Position numbers and translations under genes: made by a program. The notes beneath the pieces are model-generated. The model was not told where the DNA came from, did no database searches, and worked only from the letters and a program-made list of their open reading frames with translations. From assembly GCA_029010655.1 (NCBI GenBank), contig JAQXKW010000225.1, forward strand, positions 1-23,012: 23,012 nt of DNA. Direction: 5' to 3'. Origin of the DNA: Clostridia bacterium. GTDB taxonomy: Bacteria > Bacillota > Clostridia > Oscillospirales > CAG-272. Positions 6,019 to 13,636 of this stretch are shown in pieces; within the stretch, counting starts at the first letter, position 1, and each line of letters starts with the position of its first letter.

Positions 6019-6821
6019 GTAAAACGGGTAAAATATATACGGCGATAGTTTTCGTAATTATGTATCTGCCGCTTCTTGTAATGGTGTTCTTTTCCTTTAA
6101 CGAAGGGAACAGCACGGCGAATTTTACCGGCTTTTCACTGAAGTGGTATAAGGAGCTTATAGAGGACGAGGCGGCAATGAATGCGCTGAAAAACACTCTT
6201 GTTCTTGCGCTTCTTAATTCGATTATTGCAACGCTTTTGGGAACCGTTGCGGCTGTGGGTATCTTCGGAATGAAGAATAAGTGGTTCAAAACGGGTATTA
6301 TGTCCGTTACCAATATTCCCATGATGAACCCTGAAATTGTAACCGGCGTTTCCCTTATGCTTCTGTTTGCCTTTGTGGGCAGATTAATGAATTCCCCGGA
6401 ATCCCTGGGCTTCGGTACAATGCTTATAGCGCATGTTACGTTCAGCCTGCCGTACGTGGTGCTGAATGTACTGCCCAAATTACAGCAAACAGATCCCCAC
6501 TTGGCTGAGGCGGCACAGGACCTCGGAAGCACACCCGCACAGGCTTTCTTTAAAGTAGTTCTTCCGTCCATATCCTCGGGAATTCTTTCCGGCGCGCTTA
6601 TGGCGTTTACGCTCTCAATTGACGATTTTGTAATAAGCCATTATGTAAGCGGCGGCTTTACCACTCTCCCTCTGCTCATATATAACATGACCAAAAAGAG
6701 AGTCACCCCGGAAATGTATGCGGTATGTACCTGCATATTCCTGTCCGTGCTTGTGCTGTTGCTTGTTATGAATATTTCTCAGATTAAGCAAACGAAAAAA
6801 CAGAAAAAATCAGATAACTGA
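6015..6821 (+). CDS. potC: Spermidine/putrescine ABC transporter permease
   Basis: A 268-aa permease, the partner of PotB. An N-terminal helix (IYTAIVFVIMYLPLLVMVFFSF) precedes the conserved F-S-L-K-W-Y element typical of PotC. The EAA loop is LAEAAQDLGSTPAQAFFKVVLPSISSG, and ALMAFTLSIDDFVISHYVSG is a characteristic late helix of the family. It begins at GTG 6015 in a GTGA overlap with the potB stop. The charged C-terminus (KQTKKQKKS) lies in the cytoplasm. Confidence 0.95.
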   Translation: MSKTGKIYTAIVFVIMYLPLLVMVFFSFNEGNSTANFTGFSLKWYKELIEDEAAMNALKNTLVLALLNSIIATLLGTVAAVGIFGMKNKWFKTGIMSVTNIPMMNPEIVTGVSLMLLFAFVGRLMNSPESLGFGTMLIAHVTFSLPYVVLNVLPKLQQTDPHLAEAAQDLGSTPAQAFFKVVLPSISSGILSGALMAFTLSIDDFVISHYVSGGFTTLPLLIYNMTKKRVTPEMYAVCTCIFLSVLVLLLVMNISQIKQTKKQKKSDN

Positions 6822-6834
6822 AAGGATTAAATAA

Positions 6835-7950
6835 ATGGAAAAATTCGTATCAATGCTCCTTGCGGCAATAATGCTTTTCTCCGCTCTCTGCCTTTTCTCC
6901 TGCGGAGACGCTACACCTGAAATTGACCCGTCTCTGCTTGAGGGTGAGTATACAAAAGACCTTGAAGGCACTGTGCTTAAAGTGTATAACTGGGGCGAGT
7001 ATATTTCCGACGGCAAGGAAGGCTCCCTTGACGTAAACAAAGCCTTTGAAGAGCTTACGGGAATTGACGTGGTGTATTCCAACTATGACGACAACGAATC
7101 CATGTATTCCGAGCTTGCGGCAGGGGCAACCTACTATGACATTATTATTCCCTCCGACTATATGGTTGAGAGACTTATAAGAGAAGGAATGTTAAAGACG
7201 GTAGACGTTAAATCCCTTTCAAATTACAAGTATATAGACGAACAGTATAAGGGGCTCTATTTTGACCCAGATGAGCAGTATTCCATTCCTTATAATCTAG
7301 GCATGGTGGGACTTATTTATAATACTGCCATGGTGGAAGAAGCACCTACAAGCTGGAGTGTTATGTGGGACGAAAAGTATTCCGGACAGATACTTATGTT
7401 CAATAATCCCCGTGACGCATTCGCAATTGCACAGCTTCGTCTGGGTCAGGATCTGAATACCCTTGATAAGTCGGATTGGGACGAGGCGGCAGAACTTTTG
7501 AAGGAGCAGAAAGGCGTTCTCCAGTCCTACGTTATGGATGAGGTGTTCAATAAGATGGAGGGCTCCAATGCCGCAATTGCACCCTATTACGCAGGCGACT
7601 TCCTGTCAATGTACGAGAACAATCCCGACCTTGCTTTCGTTTATCCCGAAGAGGGCGTAAACATTTTCTGCGACTCCGTTTGTATTCCCGCAAGCTGTCA
7701 GAATTACGAGGCGGCAAAGCTTTATATGAACTTCCTTATGGAGCCTGTCGTTGCGTTGGCAAATGCGGAGAAGTTAGGATATCTTTGTCCTAATACGTCC
7801 GTTGTTAATAACGACGAGTACAGCTATAAGGATAACGAAATCCTTTATCCCTCCGAGGAGAATATGCCGAAAACCCAGTGGTTCCATGACCTTGACGCCG
7901 AAATAGTTGAGTATTACGAGGAACTGTGGGTAGGCGTTAAGAATTCTTAA
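6835..7950 (+). CDS. potD: Spermidine/putrescine-binding lipoprotein
   Basis: A 371-aa extracellular solute-binding protein that captures polyamine for PotABC. The signal peptide (residues 1-22) ends in a lipobox LFSC with Cys23 as the lipid-modified residue, as expected for a Gram-positive anchor. The mature protein starts its first lobe with LEGTVLKVYNWGEYISDG, the classic PotD/PotF opening, and continues with YDIIIPSDYMVERLIREGML and YSIPYNLGMVGLIYN, which are family landmarks. Start ATG 6835 follows AAAGGA. It lies 13 bp after potC and ends just before a strong terminator. Whether it prefers spermidine or putrescine cannot be decided by eye. Confidence 0.95.
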   Translation: MEKFVSMLLAAIMLFSALCLFSCGDATPEIDPSLLEGEYTKDLEGTVLKVYNWGEYISDGKEGSLDVNKAFEELTGIDVVYSNYDDNESMYSELAAGATYYDIIIPSDYMVERLIREGMLKTVDVKSLSNYKYIDEQYKGLYFDPDEQYSIPYNLGMVGLIYNTAMVEEAPTSWSVMWDEKYSGQILMFNNPRDAFAIAQLRLGQDLNTLDKSDWDEAAELLKEQKGVLQSYVMDEVFNKMEGSNAAIAPYYAGDFLSMYENNPDLAFVYPEEGVNIFCDSVCIPASCQNYEAAKLYMNFLMEPVVALANAEKLGYLCPNTSVVNNDEYSYKDNEILYPSEENMPKTQWFHDLDAEIVEYYEELWVGVKNS

Positions 7951-7961
7951 ATCTATATATT

Positions 7962-7987
7962 AAAAAGCCCGCGGTGCGGGCTTTTTT
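7962..7987. terminator. Bidirectional terminator between potD and folC
   Basis: An 11-bp perfect stem (7962-7972 with 7976-7986) with A5 and T5 arms and a GGT loop. It lies 11 bp after potD and 14 bp after the convergent folC, so it can serve both. Confidence 0.9.
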
Positions 7988-8000
7988 CATATACAGATTA

Positions 8001-9275
8001 TCAGACAATTTCTTTCACGGCGTCGCAGAATTCCTTATACATATACAGACTGCCAAGACCGAGAACGGTTTCTCCGTCACTTACGGCGGCGGCGACGGCT
8101 GATTTGACAGAGGGGTATGCTGTCGCTTCAACGCCGAGATTTCGGTAAACATCTGCGAGCTTTTCAGCCTGAAGAGCACGGGGATTATGGGGGGAAACGC
8201 AGTAGACCTTTTCGGCAATTTCGCAAATCATAGCCGCCATTTCGGTATATGCTTTATCTGCCATAACTCCTGTAACAACGCCGATTTTTTTATTAAGCAC
8301 CTCTTTAACGGTTCTGACTGCCGCCGAAACCCCTTGCGGGTTGTGCCCACCGTCGAAAATAACGGTGGGATTATGTGACAGCGTCTCAAAACGCCCTTTC
8401 CAAACGGCTTTTTTAAGCCCTTTTCGGATATATTCTTCATTTATTCCGAGCTTTTCGCAGGCGGTAATCACCAATGCGGCGTTTTCGGGCTGATATGTGC
8501 CTGCAAGGCATATTTCAAAGGGTTCTGCGTACCCGTCAAAGGCAAAGGTCGCCCCCGTAAGCGAAAAGCTTATGGGGTGAAGCCTTGAATAATCAACCTT
8601 ATAAAAAGGTGCGTATTTTTCCAAAGCAGCATCTTTTATAACCTTTTCCGAGGAGTTAAGTCCGTCGGAAGAGGGAAAACTGCTGCGGCACTTGCCAACG
8701 ATAACGGGACAGCCTTCTTTTATAATTCCTGCTTTTTCTGCGGCAATTTTTTCGCAGGTGTCACCCAGATACTCCGTGTGGTCAAGGTCTATCCCCGTTA
8801 TAACGGACAGCAGGGAAGTAACAATCACATTCGTGCAGTCAAGCCGCCCTCCAAGCCCCGCCTCCAGCAGTACAACGTCGCATTTCTTTTCTTTGAAATA
8901 CAAAAAGGCGGCGGCGGTAACAAGCTCAAATTCGGTGGGGTGATCTGCCATTGTTTCGGCGGCGTCCCTTACTTTCTCAACAGCTTCTGCAAGGTCGCTG
9001 TCGGATATAGGTACGCCTCCCAGCGAAATCCGCTCGTTAAAACGGTAAACATAGGGCGAGGAAAACTCCCCTGTCTTCATTCCCGCTTCGGTGAGAACGG
9101 CGGAAAGCATGGACAAAACAGAGCCTTTTCCGTTTGTGCCCGCAATATGTATAAAGCGCAGGGAAGACTGTGGATTGCCCAAAAGACGGCAAAGCTCCGT
9201 AATTCTGGAAAGCCCGGGGCGGCTTCCCAGCCATGAAACGGAGTGAATATAATTTATTGCTTCTTCGTAGTTCAT
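8001..9275 (-). CDS. folC: Folylpolyglutamate synthase / dihydrofolate synthase
   Basis: A 424-aa Mur-ligase-like enzyme that adds glutamate to dihydropteroate and/or to reduced folates, trapping them in the cell as polyglutamates. Visible motifs: the P-loop IAGTNGKGS (44-52), SSPYVYRFNERI (folate/omega-loop region), LLEAGLGGRLDCTNV, ITGIDLDHTEYLGDT with the Mg-binding His, AAEKAGIIK, and FDGGHNPQG in the C-terminal domain. It begins one base after the folT stop with no clear Shine-Dalgarno of its own, so it probably depends on coupling to folT and hence on the THF riboswitch. Whether it has both activities cannot be told from sequence. Confidence 0.94.
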   Translation of the reverse strand: MNYEEAINYIHSVSWLGSRPGLSRITELCRLLGNPQSSLRFIHIAGTNGKGSVLSMLSAVLTEAGMKTGEFSSPYVYRFNERISLGGVPISDSDLAEAVEKVRDAAETMADHPTEFELVTAAAFLYFKEKKCDVVLLEAGLGGRLDCTNVIVTSLLSVITGIDLDHTEYLGDTCEKIAAEKAGIIKEGCPVIVGKCRSSFPSSDGLNSSEKVIKDAALEKYAPFYKVDYSRLHPISFSLTGATFAFDGYAEPFEICLAGTYQPENAALVITACEKLGINEEYIRKGLKKAVWKGRFETLSHNPTVIFDGGHNPQGVSAAVRTVKEVLNKKIGVVTGVMADKAYTEMAAMICEIAEKVYCVSPHNPRALQAEKLADVYRNLGVEATAYPSVKSAVAAAVSDGETVLGLGSLYMYKEFCDAVKEIV

Positions 9276-9276
9276 T

Positions 9277-9822
9277 TTATTTTTTCAACTTTTCAACGGC
9301 ATTTGTTATGCCTTTGTTTCTTGTGATTACCATTATTATAAAGAACTCAATTGAGCCTATTATTAGATAAAGGGGTATGCGGGGCAAAAGCTGAGGGAGA
9401 GTAAAGCCGTAAAACACGTTAAGTCCTATGGATTTTATCACCATATTGCCTATAATATGTGAGGAAAACACGGTAATAAGAAGCGCAGGAATACTGTTTT
9501 TCTTTACGGGAAGAATACGGCTGAACAGTCCCGCAACAAGCCCCACAGAGCCTGCCCCAAGGGTGATTATGGGGTTAATTCCTCCGATGCCGTACTGGGA
9601 AACCGCCGTGCTGACAATATCGGAGCCGAGCCCTGTCAGCAGTCCCGCAACAGGTCCGAAAAACATACCTGACAGAATGACGGGCAGATTTTCAAAGGTG
9701 ATGCGAAAGGATGTGTTGATTGTCAGAAACAGCTTGCAGAAGTAAGCTATTATTGCAGACAATGCCATGAACATGGCACAGCAACACAGAATTTTTACGT
9801 TTTTGAATACTTTTGATTGCAT
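9277..9822 (-). CDS. folT: Folate ECF transporter substrate-binding (S) component
   Basis: A 181-aa integral membrane protein with about six helices, the size of an ECF S component. It binds folate and works with the shared EcfA1/A2-EcfT energising module, which is not in this window. Family features include an N-terminal hydrophobic helix (ILCCCAMFMALSAIIAYF), INTSFRITFENLPVILSGMFFGPVAGLLTGLGSDIV, and NPIITLGAGSVGLVAGLF. The chosen start ATG 9822 has AAGGAGGT 8 bases upstream; frames running upstream through the riboswitch are not real. Folate specificity is supported by the THF riboswitch in front and folC behind. Confidence 0.93.
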   Translation of the reverse strand: MQSKVFKNVKILCCCAMFMALSAIIAYFCKLFLTINTSFRITFENLPVILSGMFFGPVAGLLTGLGSDIVSTAVSQYGIGGINPIITLGAGSVGLVAGLFSRILPVKKNSIPALLITVFSSHIIGNMVIKSIGLNVFYGFTLPQLLPRIPLYLIIGSIEFFIIMVITRNKGITNAVEKLKK

Positions 9823-9828
9823 AGAAAA

Positions 9829-9880
9829 ATACCTCCTTCCCGAAATCAGCGGTATAAGAGGTATAAAATTCTTATCCGGT
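9829..9880 (-). promoter_or_regulatory. Expression platform of the folT riboswitch (RBS masking)
   Basis: On the minus strand, ATACCTC (9864-9858) is exactly complementary to GAGGTAT inside the folT ribosome binding site (9835-9829), giving a 7-bp RBS-masking helix. In competition, ATAAGA and TCTTAT in the same stretch form a 6-bp hairpin, extendable by GG/CC pairs around a bulged A, that ties up the masking strand. This reads as a translational switch; there is no U-tract that would make it a transcription terminator. Confidence 0.6.
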
Positions 9881-9977
9881 GAAGCGGGATGCAGTCGGAA
9901 AACCGCTTGCCTTTGCAAATTCGTCCGCGCGGCAACTCCCCGTCCGCACGGCACTAACGCTCTCCGACTTACTCTTC
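9881..9977 (-). ncRNA. Tetrahydrofolate (THF) riboswitch
   Basis: The 97-nt minus-strand leader matches the THF (folT) riboswitch layout. P1 is GAAG/CTTC at the ends; the next helix is AGTCGGA with TCCGACT, an exact 7-bp match; then comes the conserved GCGTTAGTG, a hairpin arm CCGTGCGG/CCGCGCGG around a GGGGAGTTG-type loop, ACGAA, a TTTGC/GCAAG arm, and the 3' signature TGCATCCCGC. The same element order is known from folT leaders of other Firmicutes. It sits directly before folT-folC and begins only 10 nt after the stop of the upstream membrane-protein gene; I see no strong dedicated promoter in that gap. Confidence 0.87.
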
Positions 9978-9986
9978 AAAATTTTT

Positions 9987-10586
9987 TTATTTTTTATATG
10001 AACGGATCAACTTAAAATTGTTGAATCCGGCAATATAACCCAGTGTGGCAGATACTACGGCGGGAATAACGATTACCAGATAAAGGGACATATACAATGC
10101 CGCCTCCGGGTTTTCCAGCACGTCATAAGCATAGTACATGCTTTGGTCCACAACCTTAAGTGTTTTGGGGAAAATGCTCCACAAAAGCCCCGAATACATA
10201 CATTCCCACATTATCGCTATGTTTCTCGCAATGATGACGACTGAATTGGTCATGCCGTCAAAAGCGGTAAACAGGGTACAAAGAAGTCCCAGAATTATGT
10301 TGGGTATTCCCGCAAGAAGCGCAGATTTTGTGCCGATGAAAAGATCCTTCACGCCTCTGTTGCTGTCAGCCTTTACTCTGTCCTTTGATCCTATATCCCA
10401 CATGGAGGTATAAATAATTACCATGTAAAATCCGGTGGAAAACAGACTTGTGAACACAGACATGGGAATGCTGTTTCTGCTTGCCATAAACAGCATTATT
10501 CCGAGAAGCGCGGCACCGAACTGATTGAGAATCAGCTTTTTTACCGGCGTTTTATATTCGTATTTGGCTTTAATGCCGTGCAACAT
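9987..10586 (-). CDS. Uncharacterised five-helix membrane protein
   Basis: A 199-aa protein I do not recognise. It has a basic N-terminus (GIKAKYEYKTPVKK) and about five hydrophobic segments: LNQFGAALLGIMLFMA, VFTSLFSTGFYMVIIYTS, ALLAGIPNIILGLLCTLFTAF, SVVIIARNIAIMWECMYSG and MSLYLVIVIPAVVSATLGYIAGF. The stretch WDIGSKDRVKADSNRGVKD between helices 2 and 3 is polar and charged. ATG 10586 is chosen because AAGG lies 9 bases upstream; a GTG at 10592 would be only 3 bases from it. It has its own promoter and stops 10 nt before the THF riboswitch, so read-through into folT is possible. No enzymatic motif is visible. Confidence 0.75.
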   Translation of the reverse strand: MLHGIKAKYEYKTPVKKLILNQFGAALLGIMLFMASRNSIPMSVFTSLFSTGFYMVIIYTSMWDIGSKDRVKADSNRGVKDLFIGTKSALLAGIPNIILGLLCTLFTAFDGMTNSVVIIARNIAIMWECMYSGLLWSIFPKTLKVVDQSMYYAYDVLENPEAALYMSLYLVIVIPAVVSATLGYIAGFNNFKLIRSYKK

Positions 10587-10607
10587 TTTCACCTGCCTTT
10601 TTATAGT

Positions 10608-10635
10608 ATTTTATATCAAATTTGTCCTTTTTCAA
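10608..10635 (-). promoter_or_regulatory. Promoter of the membrane-protein gene
   Basis: On the minus strand, TTGAAA (10635-10630), 16-bp spacer, TAAAAT (10613-10608). One mismatch in the -10 and two in the -35; position fits a short leader before ATG 10586. Confidence 0.6.
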
Positions 10636-10714
10636 GTGGTGAGAAAAAAAGTTTACAAAATATCTATTAATTTGCCGGAAAGTATGGTATTATGGGTTGA
10701 GAGGAAGTGGTAAA

Positions 10715-11740
10715 GTGCCGGCAAACGATGATTTTTACGGGTATCCCGAACCCCTGCGGGAATTCGCTACATATAAAACCGTCAACGGTTCTTCTCCGAA
10801 AACAGTTTCGGAGTATTTGCTTGACCTTAGAACCTTTTGCAGGTATATGACCCTTAAAAGAAAGGGAGTCCCCGTTGACGAGGAAAGCATGCAGACGGCG
10901 GATATATCCGGTCTTGACTGGAAATTCTTTGATTCAGTAAAGGAATCGGAAATTTATGAGTTTATAGTGTATGCCGCAAGGGGACGGAGCAACTGCAACG
11001 CCACAAAAGCGAGAAAGCTATCCTCTATAAGAAGCTTTTATAAGGTGGCAACGGTTAAGCTCCGCAAGCTTGAAAACAATCCCGCAAAGGATATTGACAG
11101 CCCCAAGAAGAAAAAACAGCTCCCCAAGCACCTTTCAATGGATGAGTGCGTGGAACTCCTTTCATGTGTAAAAAACGACCCGGATTCAAGAACGAGGGAG
11201 AGAGACTACTGTATTCTTACTCTGTTTCTCAACTGCGGCATGCGTCTGTCCGAGCTTTGCGGAATATCTCTCGGGGACATTGACAGAGAAATGAAATCTC
11301 TCCGGGTTTTGGGCAAAGGCTCAAAGGAAAGAGTGGTTTATCTGAATTCCGCCTGCCGTGAGGCTATAACGGATTACCTTAAAGTAAGAAACGCCGACCC
11401 TAACTTAAAAGAACGGGAAAATGCGCTGTTTATCAGCCGTCTGGGAAAAAGGATAAGCGTAAAAACCGTTCAGTGGATGGTGAAAAAATATCTGGGAGAA
11501 GCGGGACTTGAGTATAAGCATTATTCCACCCATAAGCTGAGACATACCGCCGCAACGCTCATGTACCAATCAGGCAATGTGGATATAAGAGTACTGAAAG
11601 ACATTCTCGGTCACGAACAGCTTAATACAACTCAGATATATACCCATGTAAGTAATGAGGGCATGGAGAAAGCCATGGAGAATAACCCTCTTGCAAATAT
11701 AAAGATAAAAGAAACAAAGCAAAGCGAGGAAAAATCATGA
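10715..11740 (+). CDS. Xer-type tyrosine recombinase
   Basis: A 341-aa site-specific DNA recombinase. An N-terminal SAM-like core-binding domain (about 10-125, including SSPKTVSEYLLDLRTFCRYM) precedes the catalytic domain, whose residues are all visible: Arg177 in CGMRLSEL, the Lys of GKGSKERVV (201-204), His273 and Arg276 in HKLRHTAATL, His300 in LGHEQ, and the nucleophile Tyr309 in TTQIYTHV. Xer proteins resolve chromosome dimers at dif, but other members are mobile-element integrases; here no att-like repeats or phage genes are seen, so a chromosomal XerC/D role is likelier. The start is probably GTG 10715 with AGGA upstream; a TTG at 10697 is less likely. The stop overlaps the next start in ATGA. 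Confidence 0.9.
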   Translation: MPANDDFYGYPEPLREFATYKTVNGSSPKTVSEYLLDLRTFCRYMTLKRKGVPVDEESMQTADISGLDWKFFDSVKESEIYEFIVYAARGRSNCNATKARKLSSIRSFYKVATVKLRKLENNPAKDIDSPKKKKQLPKHLSMDECVELLSCVKNDPDSRTRERDYCILTLFLNCGMRLSELCGISLGDIDREMKSLRVLGKGSKERVVYLNSACREAITDYLKVRNADPNLKERENALFISRLGKRISVKTVQWMVKKYLGEAGLEYKHYSTHKLRHTAATLMYQSGNVDIRVLKDILGHEQLNTTQIYTHVSNEGMEKAMENNPLANIKIKETKQSEEKS

Positions 11741-13503
11741 TTATTGCAAAAGGCCGTGAAAGCGAATACAGTATTATTTATCCGGCAAACCCTACGGAGT
11801 CCTGTAAATATGCCGCAAGCGAGCTGAAAAAGTATCTTGCGAAAATAAGCGGCGCATACCTGCCTGAATTTCAGGAAAACAGACACGTAGAGGAAAAAGA
11901 AATCGTTATAGGATATACAAACCGAGGCGGATATACGGAGAAAGAAGTAAAGGAGCTGGGCGACGAGGGCTTTATTATAAGGAATAAAGGAGAGAGAATC
12001 TTTATTCTGGGAAGCGGAGTTCGGGGCGCACTTTACGGCGTTTATACTTTCCTTGAAAAATTCTGCGGCGTTAGATTTTATCTTAACGATTTTGAAAAGG
12101 TGCCCGAAACCGAAACTCTTTCAATAGGCCCCTTTGAAGATGACAGGGAAGTGCCCGTGTTCTTTTACAGAAACCCTTATTGGTATCCCGTTTCCGACCC
12201 TGCGATTTCCGCCAAGCTGAAAATCAACGGGTGCCACGGAAGACGCCGTTTTCCCGATTACTTAGGCGGCGACGTAAACTACGAGGGCGGCTTTGAGCAT
12301 ACTATCGGCTGGCTTTCCGGACAGTGCGAATTCGGACAGCGTGCATGGCATCAGCCCTGTTTAACCGATGAAAAGACCTTTGAGACGGTTGTGGGCAATC
12401 TGCGCTGGCTATTAAACGAGCATCCCGACGCCCGTCTTGTGTCCATAACGCAGAATGACGGCGATACGGGTGCCTGCAAGTGCGAAAAGTGCAAGGCGAT
12501 AAACGATGCGGAAGAATCGGAAATGGGTACAATGCTTACCTTTGTAAACCGTGTTGCCGAGACCCTTGAAAAAGAATATCCCGACGTGCTTTTCGATACC
12601 TTTGCGTACAGATTTACACGTAAGCCCCCCAAAACCGTGCGCCCCCGCAAGAACGTCATCGTAAGGCTTTGTTCTATTGAGTGCTGTTTCAATCATCCTG
12701 TTGAAGAGTGTTCTATTACCCCCGGTCATCCCGACCTTAACCGTAGCTTTGCGGACGACGTTGTTGAGTGGTCAAAGATTGCGCCCAGACTGACCGTGTG
12801 GAATTATACTACAAACTTTACGGATTTTTCCACTCTGTTCTTTAATTTCAGAACCTTGCTGAAAAACGAAAGATTTTTCGCAGATCACGGCGTAACGGGC
12901 TTGTTTGAGCAGGGCAACTTTGCGTCTCTCAACGGCGAATTTGCAGAGCTCAGAGGATATATTCTTGCAAGAATTCTGTGGAATCCCCGTATGAGCGAGG
13001 AAGAATATAAATCGCTTATACATGAGTTTATCATGGACTATTACGGCGAGGGCGGCAAGTATATTGAGCAGTATTTGAAGCTTGCAGAGGAAGGCTCCGC
13101 GGACTCCCATTTCGGCATTTATTACGACAATGCGGCAAACTATATATGGGTCAGAGGCCTTGAAAGCAAGCAGGCGGGGCAGGAAGAATTTATCCGTCTC
13201 GGAAACGAGTTGTTTGACAAAGCGGAGGCGGCAGCCGAGGACGGATACCGTCTTGCCAATATCCGCAGATCAAGAATTCAGCTTCTTGATTATATGGATT
13301 TTGTCGTCCGTGAAAAGGCAAACAACGCAGAGGGAGAGGAAAAAGAAGCCCTGACACGGGAGTTTCTTGCAAATAACGAGAAACGCTTTGCATATATGCG
13401 CCGCTACGGCATAACCCATAACCGTGAATTCAATGACATATCAACTCTCAGCGATCCCGATTATATGAAGTATGCGCTTCAGTGGGACGGAGTTAAAGAC
13501 TGA
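11737..13503 (+). CDS. DUF4838 / alpha-glucuronidase-like protein
   Basis: A 588-aa protein that resembles the DUF4838 family, whose N-terminal part looks like the N-terminal domain of GH67 alpha-glucuronidases (TESCKYAASELKKYLAKISG at 20-39, GSGVRGALYGVYTFLEKFCGVRFY at 92-115). A family-typical stretch follows, RLVSITQNDGDTGACKCEKC (233-252), with a Cys-x-Cys-x2-Cys cluster that could bind metal. Unlike many carbohydrate-active relatives it has no signal peptide, so it would act in the cytoplasm. It starts in an ATGA overlap with the recombinase gene, an odd partner, and ends before a clear terminator. An intracellular glycoside-hydrolase-like role is a reasonable guess, not shown. Confidence 0.78.
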   Translation: MIIAKGRESEYSIIYPANPTESCKYAASELKKYLAKISGAYLPEFQENRHVEEKEIVIGYTNRGGYTEKEVKELGDEGFIIRNKGERIFILGSGVRGALYGVYTFLEKFCGVRFYLNDFEKVPETETLSIGPFEDDREVPVFFYRNPYWYPVSDPAISAKLKINGCHGRRRFPDYLGGDVNYEGGFEHTIGWLSGQCEFGQRAWHQPCLTDEKTFETVVGNLRWLLNEHPDARLVSITQNDGDTGACKCEKCKAINDAEESEMGTMLTFVNRVAETLEKEYPDVLFDTFAYRFTRKPPKTVRPRKNVIVRLCSIECCFNHPVEECSITPGHPDLNRSFADDVVEWSKIAPRLTVWNYTTNFTDFSTLFFNFRTLLKNERFFADHGVTGLFEQGNFASLNGEFAELRGYILARILWNPRMSEEEYKSLIHEFIMDYYGEGGKYIEQYLKLAEEGSADSHFGIYYDNAANYIWVRGLESKQAGQEEFIRLGNELFDKAEAAAEDGYRLANIRRSRIQLLDYMDFVVREKANNAEGEEKEALTREFLANNEKRFAYMRRYGITHNREFNDISTLSDPDYMKYALQWDGVKD

Positions 13504-13511
13504 TTCGGAAT

Positions 13512-13540
13512 AAAGAACGGGTAACAGCCCGTTCTTTTTT
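13512..13540 (+). terminator. Terminator of the recombinase-DUF4838 unit
   Basis: A 10-bp perfect stem (13512-13521 with 13528-13537), loop of 6, in a run of Ts up to 13540, 8 bp past the stop codon. Confidence 0.9.
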
Positions 13541-13592
13541 CGCCTTATTTTTGAAATATTTTGCGAAAAAAAGTAAAAAAGTAATTTTTGCG

Positions 13593-13598
13593 TATAAT
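13593..13598 (+). promoter_or_regulatory. -10 box of the dgt-dnaG-sigA operon
   Basis: A consensus TATAAT, preceded by TTGCG, in an A/T-rich stretch about 40 bp upstream of dgt. No good -35 lies at 16-18 bp, so the promoter is likely but incompletely defined. Confidence 0.5.
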
Positions 13599-13636
13599 AT
13601 TGATGAAAAGATAAATGACGAAAGGCGGCGGCAAAC

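Noticed and set aside
9823..9954. N-terminal extension of folT
   Set aside because: The extra codons overlap the THF riboswitch and its expression platform; the AAGGAGGT site belongs to ATG 9822.
10697..10714. TTG start for the recombinase gene, six codons upstream
   Set aside because: No Shine-Dalgarno at proper spacing for the TTG; AGGA is placed correctly for GTG 10715.
10715..11740. The tyrosine recombinase as the integrase of a genomic island
   Set aside because: No flanking att-like repeats, no tRNA next to it and no phage or conjugation genes; base composition matches neighbours. It reads as a resident Xer protein.
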